A DNA stretch of 64,000 nt from Nonlabens marinus S1-08 (GCF_000831385.1 NZ_AP014548.1:1975779-2039778); one strand, 5' to 3'. Positions 1-8,709 are shown, counted from the stretch's first letter. A program made the numbers and translations. Notes: a model not told the origin generated them from the sequence alone.

Positions 1-194
1 CATTGATTGACCAAGTAGGACCTCTAGAGGATTTAGTGCAGAAACACCAGCCAGAAACAACTAAGGAAGATCGGTATTTCCTAAAGGAGTTCATCCTATG
101 GGCATTAGTAGAATTCGACAAGCTTAGTAAAAAGCGATTTACAGAAGGCTATCAGTTCAACGACTTATACAGTGATTTTGTAAAAGGAATCTAG
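1..194 (+). CDS. C-terminal fragment, probable MoxR/magnesium-chelatase-like AAA+ ATPase
   Basis: The reading frame is open from the window edge to a TAG stop at 192-194, so this is the last ~64 residues of a gene that starts upstream. The fragment is helical and charged, with a D-R-Y-F-L-K-E-F stretch followed by a K-K-R-F-T-E-G-Y motif. This resembles, from memory, the tail of the flavobacterial magnesium-chelatase-like (ChlI/MoxR-type) ATPase. No catalytic motif lies inside the window, so the family call is tentative; the existence of the coding frame is more secure. The TTG at position 3 is probably an internal Leu codon. Confidence 0.45.
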   Translation, partial: LIDQVGPLEDLVQKHQPETTKEDRYFLKEFILWALVEFDKLSKKRFTEGYQFNDLYSDFVKGI

Positions 195-211
195 ACGATT
201 TAAAATTAAAT

Positions 212-242
212 TTTGGTTGCTACTCGAGGGGGTTTACCTTTG
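212..242 (+). promoter_or_regulatory. Bacteroidota-type promoter of the 260-1126 lipoprotein gene
   Basis: TTTG at 212-215 and TACCTTTG at 235-242 are separated by 19 bp. This matches the Bacteroidota -33 (TTTG) and -7 (TAnnTTTG) consensus. The predicted transcript would start near 249, leaving a leader of only about 10 nt before the ATG at 260. Confidence 0.6.
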
Positions 243-259
243 AGTATCAACCATTTTTT

Positions 260-1126
260 ATGTCCTATCGTTACTTCCTTTTGTTACTTATCATTCTAGC
301 AACTTCATGTAAAAGCGATACAGAGGTCGTGAAACCTTTCTCTGAAAACCAATTGCAAAAGATGGACATGACTGCGGTTAGCATGATGGATGCCTTGGCA
401 AGCAACAGGCCAGAGGTTGTAATTCGCAATTTTGATCATCGCTCTTTTTCAAAACGTTTGGGTAAAAAATTCTTTTCCTTTAAGAAAGAAGAGCAGGGCT
501 TTTTAATGGGAATTCTGATGAACTCGCTGGCTGAGCAAATTTTCACATTATCACAAACTATTACTAAGGCAGGTTTGAAACTTCAAATGATCGATGCTCG
601 TCACAAAGGTAAAGTTTCCCAAGTGACAATTAAAGTCATGGATGCTGAAGAAGAATCGACTATTACCTATTTTGTCTTATACCTTAAGGAAAACGTAAAT
701 GGGGATTTTGTCCTTGTCAATTTCTATGATGTTTTTTCTGGAAAGAGTTTCTCTCAACTGGCGCAAGATCTTCTCGCCATCGATTTTGAAAATGAGAATA
801 TCGCTAGGTTATTTGAAAAACAGCGATTCAGGATATTAGAAGCCAGACACTTGGAGAGCTTTGGCAACTATCAAGAAGCTTACATGCAAATGGATTCTGT
901 AACTACTGAGTTTAGAAACTTTGGAGTGTATCCTGTTTATAGGGCATTACTTTCCAGTCACTTGAATGACAGCCTTTATTTGAAAGAGTTAGAAAACCTT
1001 AAACAAATCACTCCTAATCATCAGAGTGTCCTTTTTTATGACTGCATCAGCACTTATGTCAAAACAGATGAAAAAGATCAATCGGAATGTCTTGAGGAAT
1101 TTTTAATTGAATTACTGGACAATTAG
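260..1126 (+). CDS. Predicted lipoprotein of unknown function
   Basis: This 288-residue protein starts with a hydrophobic leader and a lipobox ending A-T-S-C, with Cys17 as the likely lipidation site, so it should be an envelope lipoprotein. The mature part has no motif I recognise. The C-terminal third is helical and contains an F-G-N-Y-Q-E-A-Y stretch that looks like a single TPR-like hairpin. It sits alone between the ATPase fragment and a convergent thioredoxin gene and has its own good promoter. The ATG at 260 is preferred because it directly precedes the leader. Confidence 0.75.
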   Translation: MSYRYFLLLLIILATSCKSDTEVVKPFSENQLQKMDMTAVSMMDALASNRPEVVIRNFDHRSFSKRLGKKFFSFKKEEQGFLMGILMNSLAEQIFTLSQTITKAGLKLQMIDARHKGKVSQVTIKVMDAEEESTITYFVLYLKENVNGDFVLVNFYDVFSGKSFSQLAQDLLAIDFENENIARLFEKQRFRILEARHLESFGNYQEAYMQMDSVTTEFRNFGVYPVYRALLSSHLNDSLYLKELENLKQITPNHQSVLFYDCISTYVKTDEKDQSECLEEFLIELLDN

Positions 1127-1177
1127 TAAGTTCAAAATCAGGCGTAGATCAGAGGTTGAGATTAAAAAACCAAATTC

Positions 1178-1882
1178 TTACTTACCGGAAATCATAAGAT
1201 TTTTAGCCTCTTTAGCTACTGCATCAGCTTCTTTGATTTGCCCCATCTTTCTTAGTAAAGAAGATTTCACATAAAGATTTTGTCCAGATTTTTCAATTTC
1301 AATCGCACGATTGATAAGAGCCATCCCAGACAGCAAATCCTGCTTATCTGTAAGGTTTTGAGCAATAGAACTGGCAGTTTGCGATAACAGCTTTTCACGA
1401 TGCCATAATTGATCTAGATTCTTCTTAGTTAATTTAGGGTGTGATCCAGCAATAACTTTGTATTTACTAGGTACTGGAGCGTACACTAATAAATTTTTAG
1501 AGGCTGGCAGCTTTGCATTTTTGGCCACTAAAGCATTGAAAGCAGCTGGAGCTAGGGCGCCTGTATGTTGATCTACCAGGGTTCCATTCTTTAAAAACAG
1601 GAATGTGGGAACACCAGGGATGTTCAAAACCTCGTCAGTAATATTCTCGTCTATGTCTAATTTGTAAATCTTTGCAACACTTTTTGGGTCTGTAGCCATC
1701 GCTTCAATGGTAGGCTTCATCATGCGACAAGGACCGCACCAACTGGCCGTAAAATAGAGGATCTTCATCTCGTCATCAACCACTGCTGCGGTAGTAGCGA
1801 TTTCGCTATCCGTTATATACTGTTGTGCTTGCAATTGAGATAGAGCAACTAGTGAAAAAAAACTGATAAGTAAGTACTTCAT
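1178..1882 (-). CDS. Secreted thioredoxin-fold protein
   Basis: From the ATG at 1882 the product has 234 residues: a signal peptide (M-K-Y-L-L-I-S-F-F-S-L ending A-Q), then a thioredoxin domain with the redox motif W-C-G-P-C at about residue 48 and the cis-Pro region G-V-P-T-F further on. After about residue 150 comes a helical extension not found in plain thioredoxins. Role: probably a periplasmic thiol-disulfide oxidoreductase. The open frame continues to an ATG at 2011, but that extension lacks a signal sequence and translates the repeated palindrome as P-L-S-R-K-R-K, so the internal start is better. It is divergent from mazG. Confidence 0.85.
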   Translation of the reverse strand: MKYLLISFFSLVALSQLQAQQYITDSEIATTAAVVDDEMKILYFTASWCGPCRMMKPTIEAMATDPKSVAKIYKLDIDENITDEVLNIPGVPTFLFLKNGTLVDQHTGALAPAAFNALVAKNAKLPASKNLLVYAPVPSKYKVIAGSHPKLTKKNLDQLWHREKLLSQTASSIAQNLTDKQDLLSGMALINRAIEIEKSGQNLYVKSSLLRKMGQIKEADAVAKEAKNLMISGK

Positions 1883-1955
1883 TCGTATGGTGTTTGCAGT
1901 GATGCTATCTAATTTTATACCAACTTGTGGTTTGTGCCAATAATGTGGAGGTTTT

Positions 1956-1971
1956 CGCTTTCGCGAAAGCG
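1956..1971. repeat. CGCTTTCGCGAAAGCG palindrome, intergenic copy 1
   Basis: Perfect 16-bp palindrome between the divergent thioredoxin-like and mazG genes, 74 bp upstream of the thioredoxin start. Confidence 0.95.
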
Positions 1972-2032
1972 GAATCACCACACACATCACACACAAAAAT
2001 AAGGACTTCATAGGTCAACTTAAATTCAAACA

Positions 2033-2806
2033 ATGAATAACCGAAAAGAACAACTGGAAGCGCTGGATCGATTGCTTACCATAATGGATGAATTGCGAGA
2101 AGGCTGTCCCTGGGACCGCAAGCAAACCTTGCAATCCTTGCGGCACTTGACGATTGAAGAAACCTATGAGTTAGGTGATGCAATACTGGACAACGATCTC
2201 GATGAAATACCTAAAGAATTAGGGGATTTGCTTTTACATATTATTTTCTATGCTAAAATAGGTTCAGAAACGGGTGATTTTGACATAGCAAGCGTAGCGC
2301 ATGGCATATCAGACAAACTAGTTTCACGTCACCCTCATATTTATGGAGACGTAAAGGTAAAGGACGAGGAAGAAGTCAAGCAAAACTGGGAAGCACTCAA
2401 ATTAAAAGAAGGCAAGAAAAGCGTGCTGGAAGGAGTGCCTATGAGTTTGCCGGCTTTAGTGAAAAGTTCGCGCATTCAAGATAAAGTAGCCGGTGTAGGT
2501 TTTGACTGGGAGCATCCAGAACAAGTGAAAGAAAAGCTGGAAGAAGAACTGGCTGAGCTTCAGGTTGAAGTTGACAAAGGCGATAAAGATGCCATTGAAG
2601 CAGAATTTGGCGATGTGTTGTTCTCTCTTGTCAATTATGGGAAACATCTAGGCGTGAATCCTGAAGATGCGCTGGAGCGAACTAATAAAAAGTTTATCAA
2701 ACGCTTTCAATATCTAGAATCCAAAGCCAATGAATTAGGAAAACCACTGAGCGATATGACCTTGGGAGAGATGGATGTATTTTGGGATGAGGCTAAAAAG
2801 CTTTAA
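2033..2806 (+). CDS. mazG: Nucleoside triphosphate pyrophosphohydrolase MazG
   Basis: The 257-residue protein has two MazG domains, as in E. coli MazG. The first carries I-E-E-T-Y-E-L (about residue 41) followed by K-E-L-G-D-L-L; the second carries E-E-E-L-A-E-L followed by E-F-G-D-V-L-F. These E-E-x-x-E and E-x-x-x-D motifs bind Mg2+. The N-terminal G-C-P-W-D is also typical. It hydrolyses NTPs to NMPs and pyrophosphate, cleaning up non-canonical nucleotides and tuning the stringent response. It is a single gene followed immediately by a strong terminator. Confidence 0.95.
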   Translation: MNNRKEQLEALDRLLTIMDELREGCPWDRKQTLQSLRHLTIEETYELGDAILDNDLDEIPKELGDLLLHIIFYAKIGSETGDFDIASVAHGISDKLVSRHPHIYGDVKVKDEEEVKQNWEALKLKEGKKSVLEGVPMSLPALVKSSRIQDKVAGVGFDWEHPEQVKEKLEEELAELQVEVDKGDKDAIEAEFGDVLFSLVNYGKHLGVNPEDALERTNKKFIKRFQYLESKANELGKPLSDMTLGEMDVFWDEAKKL

Positions 2807-2810
2807 ATTA

Positions 2811-2837
2811 AAAACGGCGCCCCTCGGGCGCCGTTTT
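2811..2837. terminator. Bidirectional intrinsic terminator
   Basis: AAAACGGCGCCC, a 3-nt loop, then GGGCGCCGTTTT forms a perfect 12-bp stem flanked by A and T runs. It lies between the convergent mazG and the minus-strand lipoprotein gene and can serve both. Confidence 0.92.
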
Positions 2838-2876
2838 CTTCTTTTTCATTGCAATTTAAATTAAGCTTGCACTTAA

Positions 2877-3449
2877 TTAGTCTTCATAGATCACTTTAGC
2901 ATTAGCGATATCTTCATCTAGATCTGCCATTGTAGTAAAGTATCTATTGTTGTCGTTGAAAATCCGTTCAGGACGTTCTCCTACAATTACATATTCTACA
3001 TCTAATTGTGGTGCGTTAATCATCACTTGATCTTGTTTACGCACTGTTTTTCCTTCTAGATCCATGTCGCTGTCTTCTAGGGTAGCAATAACATACAATT
3101 TATTACGTGTTGCGCGTACTTGTTGGATTTCAAGGTTCATATCGTTTCCTGAAATTTCAGTTTCTACAGTCAAGGTTCTTTCTGCCTTTTCTCCTGGCAT
3201 GTCAAAATCAATCACGGGAACTTCAACTTCTTCTTCTTCCATGACTACAACTAATTTAGGTACTTCTACCATTTTAGTGGTCGTGCTAACATCTACATCC
3301 ATCCAGTCAACATCATATTCTGGAAGATCACCAGATTCTGCTTCTACTTCTACATCAACTTCTGGCATTTCACCGCTTTCAGTTTTATTGATGTCACAAC
3401 TGGTTAAAACAGCTGCTAGGGCAAAAATGGATACTATTCTAGTTTTCAT
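2877..3449 (-). CDS. Highly acidic predicted lipoprotein
   Basis: This 190-residue protein has a leader ending L-T-S-C (Cys18). The following ~70 residues are rich in Asp, Glu and Val (repeated V-D-V-E-V and E-E-E-E-V-E-V runs), giving a strongly acidic region that may bind cations. The rest is soluble-looking with no recognised domain. I cannot assign a function. A long plus-strand open frame opposite it is Ser/Thr-rich and is a shadow of this acidic composition. Confidence 0.75.
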   Translation of the reverse strand: MKTRIVSIFALAAVLTSCDINKTESGEMPEVDVEVEAESGDLPEYDVDWMDVDVSTTTKMVEVPKLVVVMEEEEVEVPVIDFDMPGEKAERTLTVETEISGNDMNLEIQQVRATRNKLYVIATLEDSDMDLEGKTVRKQDQVMINAPQLDVEYVIVGERPERIFNDNNRYFTTMADLDEDIANAKVIYED

Positions 3450-3509
3450 AATTTTAGTTTTAGTTATTGGTCTTTGTGGTTAAAAATTGGTCGGTGTGTT
3501 TTGATAAAT

Positions 3510-3665
3510 TTATTTGGAAGTGACTATAAATGCATGAATGACACCAGGGATGAAAAAGATTAATGTCAAGATCAAATTGATCAAGAAATCTTTCCCGAAT
3601 CCTTTAGCGAGTCCAACACCCAATGGCGGAATAAAAATGTTCAAAATAATGGTTAGAATGCTCAT
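3510..3665 (-). CDS. YqaE/Pmp3 family small membrane protein
   Basis: A 51-residue frame begins at the ATG at 3665 and ends with TAA at 3510. It has the two-helix pattern of the UPF0057/Pmp3 family: I-L-N-I-F-I-P-P-L-G-V-G in the first helix, a short loop with K-G-F-G-K-D-F-L-I-N, then I-F-F-I-P-G-V-I-H-A in the second. Family members are stress-induced inner-membrane proteins tied to cation homeostasis and membrane potential. It could be co-transcribed with the acidic lipoprotein gene that starts 61 bp downstream. Confidence 0.88.
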   Translation of the reverse strand: MSILTIILNIFIPPLGVGLAKGFGKDFLINLILTLIFFIPGVIHAFIVTSK

Positions 3666-3757
3666 ATTAATTAGTTTAGGTTGATCGCAAGTTATATGGA
3701 TCCCCTAGCTAATGTCGTTAAGCATTCCCTAATTAAGTAGGAATTAACGTATGAATA

Positions 3758-5092
3758 TTAGATTCCAGTAAAAGTAGAAGGGGTTATGATGCGCATTTGA
3801 GCTTTTACAGAGTCACTGACGTCAAGGCCTTCAATAAAATCTGCCATGCTTTGAGCTGTGATCTTTTGATTAGTCCTAGTTAACTCTTTTAAAGCTTCGT
3901 ATGGGTTAGGATAAGCCTCTCTTCTTAAAATGGTTTGAATAGCTTCAGCCACTACTGCCCAATTATCATCTAGGTCTGCAGTAATTTTTTGTTGGTTAAG
4001 TAAGAGCTTGCTCAATCCTTTTGAAGTCGCTTTGAAAGCGATGATGGTATGAGCTAGAGGAACTCCCACATTGCGCAGTACGGTAGAGTCTGTAAGATCT
4101 CTTTGTAATCTAGATATAGGTAGTTTGGCTGCCAGGTGCTCAAATAAAGCATTTGCAATGCCTAGATTTCCTTCACTATTCTCAAAATCGATAGGATTTA
4201 CTTTATGTGGCATCGCACTGGACCCTATTTCCCCAGCCTTAATCTTTTGCTTAAAGTAGTCCATAGAGATATAGGTCCAGATGTCGCGATCTAAATCTAT
4301 TAATATAGTATTGATTCGTTTCAACGCATCAAATAAAGCCGCCATAAAATCGTAATGCTCAATTTGAGTCGTTGGGAAACTGTGTTTTAAACCTAAACGA
4401 TTTTCTACAAAGTCATTACCGAATATCCTCCAATCAATCTCTGGAAACGCCACATGATGCGCATTGTAGTTTCCAGTAGCTCCACCAAATTTTGCGGCAT
4501 GTGGGATGTCTTTGAGCATTTTCAATTGCTCTTGAAGACGCACTACAAATACTTTGAATTCTTTTCCTAATCGAGTAGGAGAGGCAGGTTGACCATGAGT
4601 CCTAGCAAGCATGGGGACATCTTTCCAATCCTCAGCTAGCTGATCAATTTGTTCAATTAGCTTTTCAAGTTCAGGCTGGTATACTTGTTCTACCGCATCT
4701 CTGATTGATAATGGTATAGCGGTATTATTGATGTCTTGAGAAGTCAGTCCAAAGTGAATGAACTCTTTATGGCTCTCTAGATTCAATTCGTCAAACTTGT
4801 TCTTTAAAAAATACTCTACTGCCTTTACATCGTGGTTGGTAGTCTTTTCAATTTCCTTAATTGCTTCGGCGTCTTCCAAGGTAAAATCCTTGTACAACTT
4901 TCTCAAGTCAGATTGAATCTCATTGCTAAGAGGTTGCAGCTGAGAAATTCCGCTTTCGCTTAAAGCGATAAAATATTCCACCTCGATCAACACTCGATAT
5001 TGTATCAAGGAAGCTTCAGAAAAATAATTAGAAAGGGACTCGACCTTAGAACGGTAGCGGCCATCAATAGGCGAAATTGCTTGTAAAGACAT
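3758..5092 (-). CDS. purB: Adenylosuccinate lyase
   Basis: The 444-residue protein carries the fumarase/aspartase-superfamily signature G-S-S-A-M-P-H-K-V-N-P at about residue 290, the catalytic T-H-G-Q-P-A-S-P loop near residue 165, and T-S-Q-D-I-N-N earlier. It catalyses two purine steps: SAICAR to AICAR and adenylosuccinate to AMP. Length is normal for the family. A TATTTTTG element on the minus strand (5119-5112) is a plausible -7 box without a clear -33 box. It is the last gene of a minus-strand series that begins at DUF4159. Confidence 0.97.
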   Translation of the reverse strand: MSLQAISPIDGRYRSKVESLSNYFSEASLIQYRVLIEVEYFIALSESGISQLQPLSNEIQSDLRKLYKDFTLEDAEAIKEIEKTTNHDVKAVEYFLKNKFDELNLESHKEFIHFGLTSQDINNTAIPLSIRDAVEQVYQPELEKLIEQIDQLAEDWKDVPMLARTHGQPASPTRLGKEFKVFVVRLQEQLKMLKDIPHAAKFGGATGNYNAHHVAFPEIDWRIFGNDFVENRLGLKHSFPTTQIEHYDFMAALFDALKRINTILIDLDRDIWTYISMDYFKQKIKAGEIGSSAMPHKVNPIDFENSEGNLGIANALFEHLAAKLPISRLQRDLTDSTVLRNVGVPLAHTIIAFKATSKGLSKLLLNQQKITADLDDNWAVVAEAIQTILRREAYPNPYEALKELTRTNQKITAQSMADFIEGLDVSDSVKAQMRIITPSTFTGI

Positions 5093-5167
5093 AGTGTAGC
5101 TTTAAAGCCTGCAAAAATAGGATTTTAGACTGAAGAAATAGGGGTCAGGCCTGGCTAATGCATCTTG

Positions 5168-5731
5168 TTATGCATTCAAGTTTTTGAGTACTTTTCCTGC
5201 GACGCTTTTATAGCCTGCGTTTTGAGGATTCGGTAAATGCTCCTCGATTAACGCTGGGAGCTGCTGGTGCACCCATTCAAACTCCTGACCTAATAAAAAT
5301 AAGGCCTTGGTAGCAAATGCCAAGTTAGCCGTCTTACCACGAGCTGTCAGCAGTTCATTAAAGCAACCTTCTACCAGTTGCTCTCGCATTTTTATACTGA
5401 GCAAAGACTGCAGTGGATGCCGTTTTCTGGAATAATAGGCTTTTGAAACTAGGTAGCCAATTTTAGTAAGCGACCGCATACCAGAATGATTGATGGCTGT
5501 GGGGAAAAGCGCGCAAATATCCTTGAGGTGTGGATAGCATTCAGATTCATGAAGCAAAAAGGATTGCTCTAGGCACCAGCAAGCTTGATGAGAAACACCT
5601 GATTCCGGTCTGCATAAAAGAATAAGTTCCGTCATTAAATTAAGCTCAACACAGATTTTACCTAATCGAACTCGTGGTTCTTTATAAGCTTTGAGATTTT
5701 GTAATTCCTTTTTTAATACAAGCGCATCCAT
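5168..5731 (-). CDS. Conserved helical protein next to purB, function unknown
   Basis: The 187-residue protein is all-helical by appearance and Leu- and Cys-rich, without signal or membrane segments. It has no catalytic motif I know. Similar proteins next to purB in flavobacteria are often labelled adenylosuccinate lyase by transfer, but this sequence has none of the lyase signatures. HEAT-like helical repeats are possible. It starts 3 bp after the sirtuin stop, so the two are almost certainly translated from one mRNA. Confidence 0.8.
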   Translation of the reverse strand: MDALVLKKELQNLKAYKEPRVRLGKICVELNLMTELILLCRPESGVSHQACWCLEQSFLLHESECYPHLKDICALFPTAINHSGMRSLTKIGYLVSKAYYSRKRHPLQSLLSIKMREQLVEGCFNELLTARGKTANLAFATKALFLLGQEFEWVHQQLPALIEEHLPNPQNAGYKSVAGKVLKNLNA

Positions 5732-5734
5732 GAA

Positions 5735-6430
5735 TCACTTAGCATTGTGAAGGTCTGCATGGATCATGTCACAGGCTTTTTGGATTCCTGTACTTGCGTT
5801 CTCTGCAATTACCGTAAGTCCATTTCCACTGTTTAATGTTGGGCTAGGGTCTACTAAATAGATAGGTGAAGCTGCTGGCGCATAATGCATTAACCCAGCT
5901 GCAGGGTAGACTTGCAGGGATGTTCCCACTACAATTACCGCATCTGCGTTTTGAATCCAGTCGATAGCTTCATCCATAGCGGGAACCTCTTCACCAAACC
6001 AGACAATATGTGGTCGCATTTGTGATCCCGCGGCACATTTATCGTGGATGGTGATATCTTCAGTCCACTCTTGGATATCTTTTATGTTACTAGAACTGCG
6101 AGCCTTGCGCAGCTCGCCATGTAAATGTAGTACTTGGCTAGATCCCGCACGCTCGTGCAAATCGTCTACGTTTTGAGTGATGACTTGAACCTCATAATTG
6201 CGTTCCAAGGCAGCAATACAATGATGCGCTGCATTAGGTTCCACGTCCTTCAACTGCGCACGTCTCTTATTGTAGAAATCAAGAACCAATTCTGGATTGG
6301 CCTGCCAGCCTTCAGGTGATGCAACTTCCATCACATCATGTCCTTCCCACAAACCCCCAGCATCTCTGAAGGTAGAAATACCACTTTCTGCACTCACACC
6401 AGCTCCTGATAATACGACTATTTTTTTCAT
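5735..6430 (-). CDS. cobB: Sirtuin-type NAD-dependent protein deacylase, zinc cysteines missing
   Basis: The protein shows the sirtuin NAD-binding motifs G-A-G-V-S-A-E-S-G-I-S-T-F-R-D and T-Q-N-V-D-D-L-H-E-R-A-G, the catalytic H-L-H-G, and H-I-V-W-F-G-E-E-V-P. F-Y-N-K-R-R carries the Tyr-x-x-Arg pair that in SIRT5 and E. coli CobB recognises succinyl/malonyl-lysine, so desuccinylase activity is likely. The small domain between H-G-E-L and the P-H-I-V motif has one Cys only, so the usual Cys4 zinc site is absent. The ATG at 6430 overlaps the upstream methyltransferase stop (ATGA) and is preferred to the ATG at 6439. Confidence 0.92.
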   Translation of the reverse strand: MKKIVVLSGAGVSAESGISTFRDAGGLWEGHDVMEVASPEGWQANPELVLDFYNKRRAQLKDVEPNAAHHCIAALERNYEVQVITQNVDDLHERAGSSQVLHLHGELRKARSSSNIKDIQEWTEDITIHDKCAAGSQMRPHIVWFGEEVPAMDEAIDWIQNADAVIVVGTSLQVYPAAGLMHYAPAASPIYLVDPSPTLNSGNGLTVIAENASTGIQKACDMIHADLHNAK

Positions 6431-7596
6431 GGGTTCCATTTTTCAGCTTCAATTACTACCGCACCGCGACCGTTGATGCTGGTAAAGAATAGATAATTAA
6501 ATTCACTTTCCGTAAAGTTATATTTTGTGCGGATTTGTTTCACGCTTTCGCGAAAGTTTCTGGTCACCACCGCATGCGCACCTTTACCGTATTCTCGCTT
6601 GATAGACTTAGGTTTGTAATCTTGTGTTTTTTTTACCTTAAAAATTCTTCCTGGAAAATCTATAAACTCTTCAGAAGTAAGCAAGTGCGCGTCCTGATCT
6701 ATCTTTTGAATTTTATACTCTTCAGCTAGTTGCGCAAAGGCTTGTGTTTTCATTACGGCAGCGTTGGGTTCGTATACATACGCCTTTACTTCACTAAATT
6801 CTAGAACTGGAAGGTAGCCAGGGCTGTATGAAAATTTGGGTTGATCTGTCTCTAGGTTGACAGCGGTGATAGTTAGAGAAGTATCTTTTTTATTCAACAA
6901 CCATAGCAATTCTTTGACTTCATTTTTAACCGCCACTACGTGAATTTCTACCACATTAGGAAGTTGTTGAAGTCCGGCAGTAATGTCTAGCATCGGCGAT
7001 GTCTTAATCAAAATTTGATCTGATTTATCAAATAGCAATTCAATATGTTCCAATACATTGGGTTCATAATCGGTAAGCAGTACTGCCTTGCTGGAGGCTG
7101 CTGTTTTGCGGCTAGGATCTAGATAAATTAGGTCAAAGCTCTGGTCTGTATTTCTTAAAAATGCAATGCCATCCTCACAAACACTTTTAGTTGGTAATTG
7201 TAAGGCTGATAGGTTGTGTGCTGTAATTTCTTGTAGGGATTTATCTCGTTCCACATGGGTGGTTTGAGAGTACGCTTTCGCGAAAGCGATTACATCAACC
7301 CCTAAACCACCAGTCAAGTCTATCATACTATTGCCTTGAGTGATCTGCGCTTTATAAGCTGCAGTGGAGGCAGAACTGGTTTGCTCTAAATTGACCTTAG
7401 GAGGGAATAGGATTTCCCGATGTTCAAAAAGTAAAGGAAATTTGTATCGCGCCTTTTGCAGACCGATTAATTGTTGGGTTAAGTCTTTGACCTCGATTTC
7501 AAATGGATGCGACTTGAGGATGAATCCAGCCGGTGATTCATGAAGGTGCTCCATCAAATACTCTCGCACTTGTGGTTGCAGCACTTTCAAATTCAT
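6427..7596 (-). CDS. SAM-dependent methyltransferase, PG_1098 / THUMP-like family
   Basis: The 389-residue protein has a central Rossmann methyltransferase domain with motif I M-I-D-L-T-G-G-L-G-V-D near residue 92 and the I-Y-L-D-P-S-R-K motif near residue 157. A small N-terminal domain precedes it and a ferredoxin-like/THUMP-like C-terminal domain follows, the arrangement of the Bacteroidota PG_1098 family. The D-P-S-R motif and THUMP-like domain point to RNA as substrate, but the target is unknown. Two palindrome copies lie within it, encoding A-F-A-K-A beside motif I and F-R-E-S near the C terminus. It is translationally coupled to the sirtuin gene. Confidence 0.88.
   Translation of the reverse strand: MNLKVLQPQVREYLMEHLHESPAGFILKSHPFEIEVKDLTQQLIGLQKARYKFPLLFEHREILFPPKVNLEQTSSASTAAYKAQITQGNSMIDLTGGLGVDVIAFAKAYSQTTHVERDKSLQEITAHNLSALQLPTKSVCEDGIAFLRNTDQSFDLIYLDPSRKTAASSKAVLLTDYEPNVLEHIELLFDKSDQILIKTSPMLDITAGLQQLPNVVEIHVVAVKNEVKELLWLLNKKDTSLTITAVNLETDQPKFSYSPGYLPVLEFSEVKAYVYEPNAAVMKTQAFAQLAEEYKIQKIDQDAHLLTSEEFIDFPGRIFKVKKTQDYKPKSIKREYGKGAHAVVTRNFRESVKQIRTKYNFTESEFNYLFFTSINGRGAVVIEAEKWNP
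6543..6556. repeat. Palindrome copy inside the methyltransferase gene (3' part)
   Basis: CGCTTTCGCGAAAG, lacking the last CG of the 16-mer. It is read in the frame giving F-R-E-S. Confidence 0.9.
7273..7288. repeat. Palindrome copy inside the methyltransferase gene (motif I)
   Basis: Perfect 16-mer, read as A-F-A-K-A directly after the SAM-binding glycine motif. Confidence 0.95.
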
Positions 7597-7598
7597 AG

Positions 7599-8702
7599 TT
7601 ACAGGTTTTGGGTAAGTTTTTTAACGATTTTATACTCGCTCAAGAATTCTTTTGAAATCACCTTGATAGCGGTATACAATGGTATAGCTAAGACCAGTCC
7701 CAGTATACCGAAAACTAGTCCTGCGATCAATATAATAATAAATATTTCCAGAGGGTGTGATCGAACTGATTTTCCAAAAATCAACGGTTGATTGAGGAAG
7801 TTGTCGATCAACTGGATGATTCCATAACCTATAGTAACCACAATGAGTTTAGGTAAAATAATTTCTGTAAAGTTGGCCCCAAGGTTATCACTTATTACAA
7901 ATGCACACATCAGTACATAACCTATTGCTGGACCTAGATAAGGAATCAAGTTGAGCAAGGCACAAAAGAAGGAAATGATCAATGCATTTTGTACTCCTAA
8001 AGATAGCAGGATGACGCTATACAAAACAAATAAGATGGCAATTTGAAATACCAGTCCTATGAAATATCTGGAAAGCAGTTGTTTAATCTTAGTAAATGCT
8101 CGCAAAAACTGGCCTTCATTCCCTTTTTTAGAAAATACTAGAACACCTTCTAGCAATAGTCGGCTGTCTTTCAATAAAAAGAAAGATATAAATAGGATAG
8201 AGAATAATCCAATCATGAAACTTCCCAAGGTTCCAAAAAAACCATTGACAAACTGGGGTACGATGTCCATTGTAAAGTTCTCGCGTACAAACTCCAAGTT
8301 CTGTATGCGTTCTAATACATTGACACGATTGATCCCAAAATAATCGCTGATTTGCTCATTGAGGACTTCTAGATTTTCCTTGACTTCCTCAATATTGATT
8401 TTAGATATGTTTTCTCCCTGTTCTGCTATTACAGGTATGACCATCAGAATCGCTCCCACGATGATGGAAAACAGGAAAAGTAATGTGACGATTACTGCTA
8501 GAGTGTTAGGAAAGCGCAGTTGATCTCTTAAGAATAGTACTATAGGTCGTCCAATTAAGGATAGAACGGCTGCGATTCCAATATAGAATAGGACAGATTG
8601 TATTTCCCAAAGAAACCATGCCAGCAAGATGACACCGCCTATGATGAGCAAAGCTCTCAAAAGTCCAAAGGCGATTGCTCGCGACATTGATTTAGGTTCC
8701 AT
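7599..8702 (-). CDS. AI-2E family (PerM/YdiK) membrane transporter
   Basis: The 367-residue integral membrane protein has about eight hydrophobic segments in the AI-2E exporter pattern: a pair near the N terminus, a pair near residues 60-85, a soluble middle region, then a cluster in the C-terminal half with F-F-C-A-L-L-N-L-I-P-Y-L-G-P-A-I-G near residue 245, a hallmark of the family. Members export autoinducer-2 or small ions; the actual substrate cannot be read from sequence. Its stop is 2 bp before the methyltransferase start, so it belongs to the same operon. Confidence 0.92.
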   Translation of the reverse strand: MEPKSMSRAIAFGLLRALLIIGGVILLAWFLWEIQSVLFYIGIAAVLSLIGRPIVLFLRDQLRFPNTLAVIVTLLFLFSIIVGAILMVIPVIAEQGENISKINIEEVKENLEVLNEQISDYFGINRVNVLERIQNLEFVRENFTMDIVPQFVNGFFGTLGSFMIGLFSILFISFFLLKDSRLLLEGVLVFSKKGNEGQFLRAFTKIKQLLSRYFIGLVFQIAILFVLYSVILLSLGVQNALIISFFCALLNLIPYLGPAIGYVLMCAFVISDNLGANFTEIILPKLIVVTIGYGIIQLIDNFLNQPLIFGKSVRSHPLEIFIIILIAGLVFGILGLVLAIPLYTAIKVISKEFLSEYKIVKKLTQNL

Positions 8703-8709
8703 AAATTAA

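Noticed and set aside
1956..1971. Palindrome as transcription terminator
   Set aside because: No T-run, and many copies sit inside genes.
1883..2011. N-terminal extension of the thioredoxin-like frame
   Set aside because: It has no signal sequence and translates the palindrome; the ATG at 1882 directly starts a signal peptide.
3064..3483. 139-codon plus-strand open frame
   Set aside because: Ser/Thr-rich shadow of the acidic lipoprotein on the opposite strand; no start context or family.
4951..4967. Palindrome-like CGCTTTCGCTTAAAGCG in purB
   Set aside because: Too degenerate to count as a copy; the variant at 10866-10879 in tsaD (CTTTCGCGCAAGCG) was likewise left out of the count.
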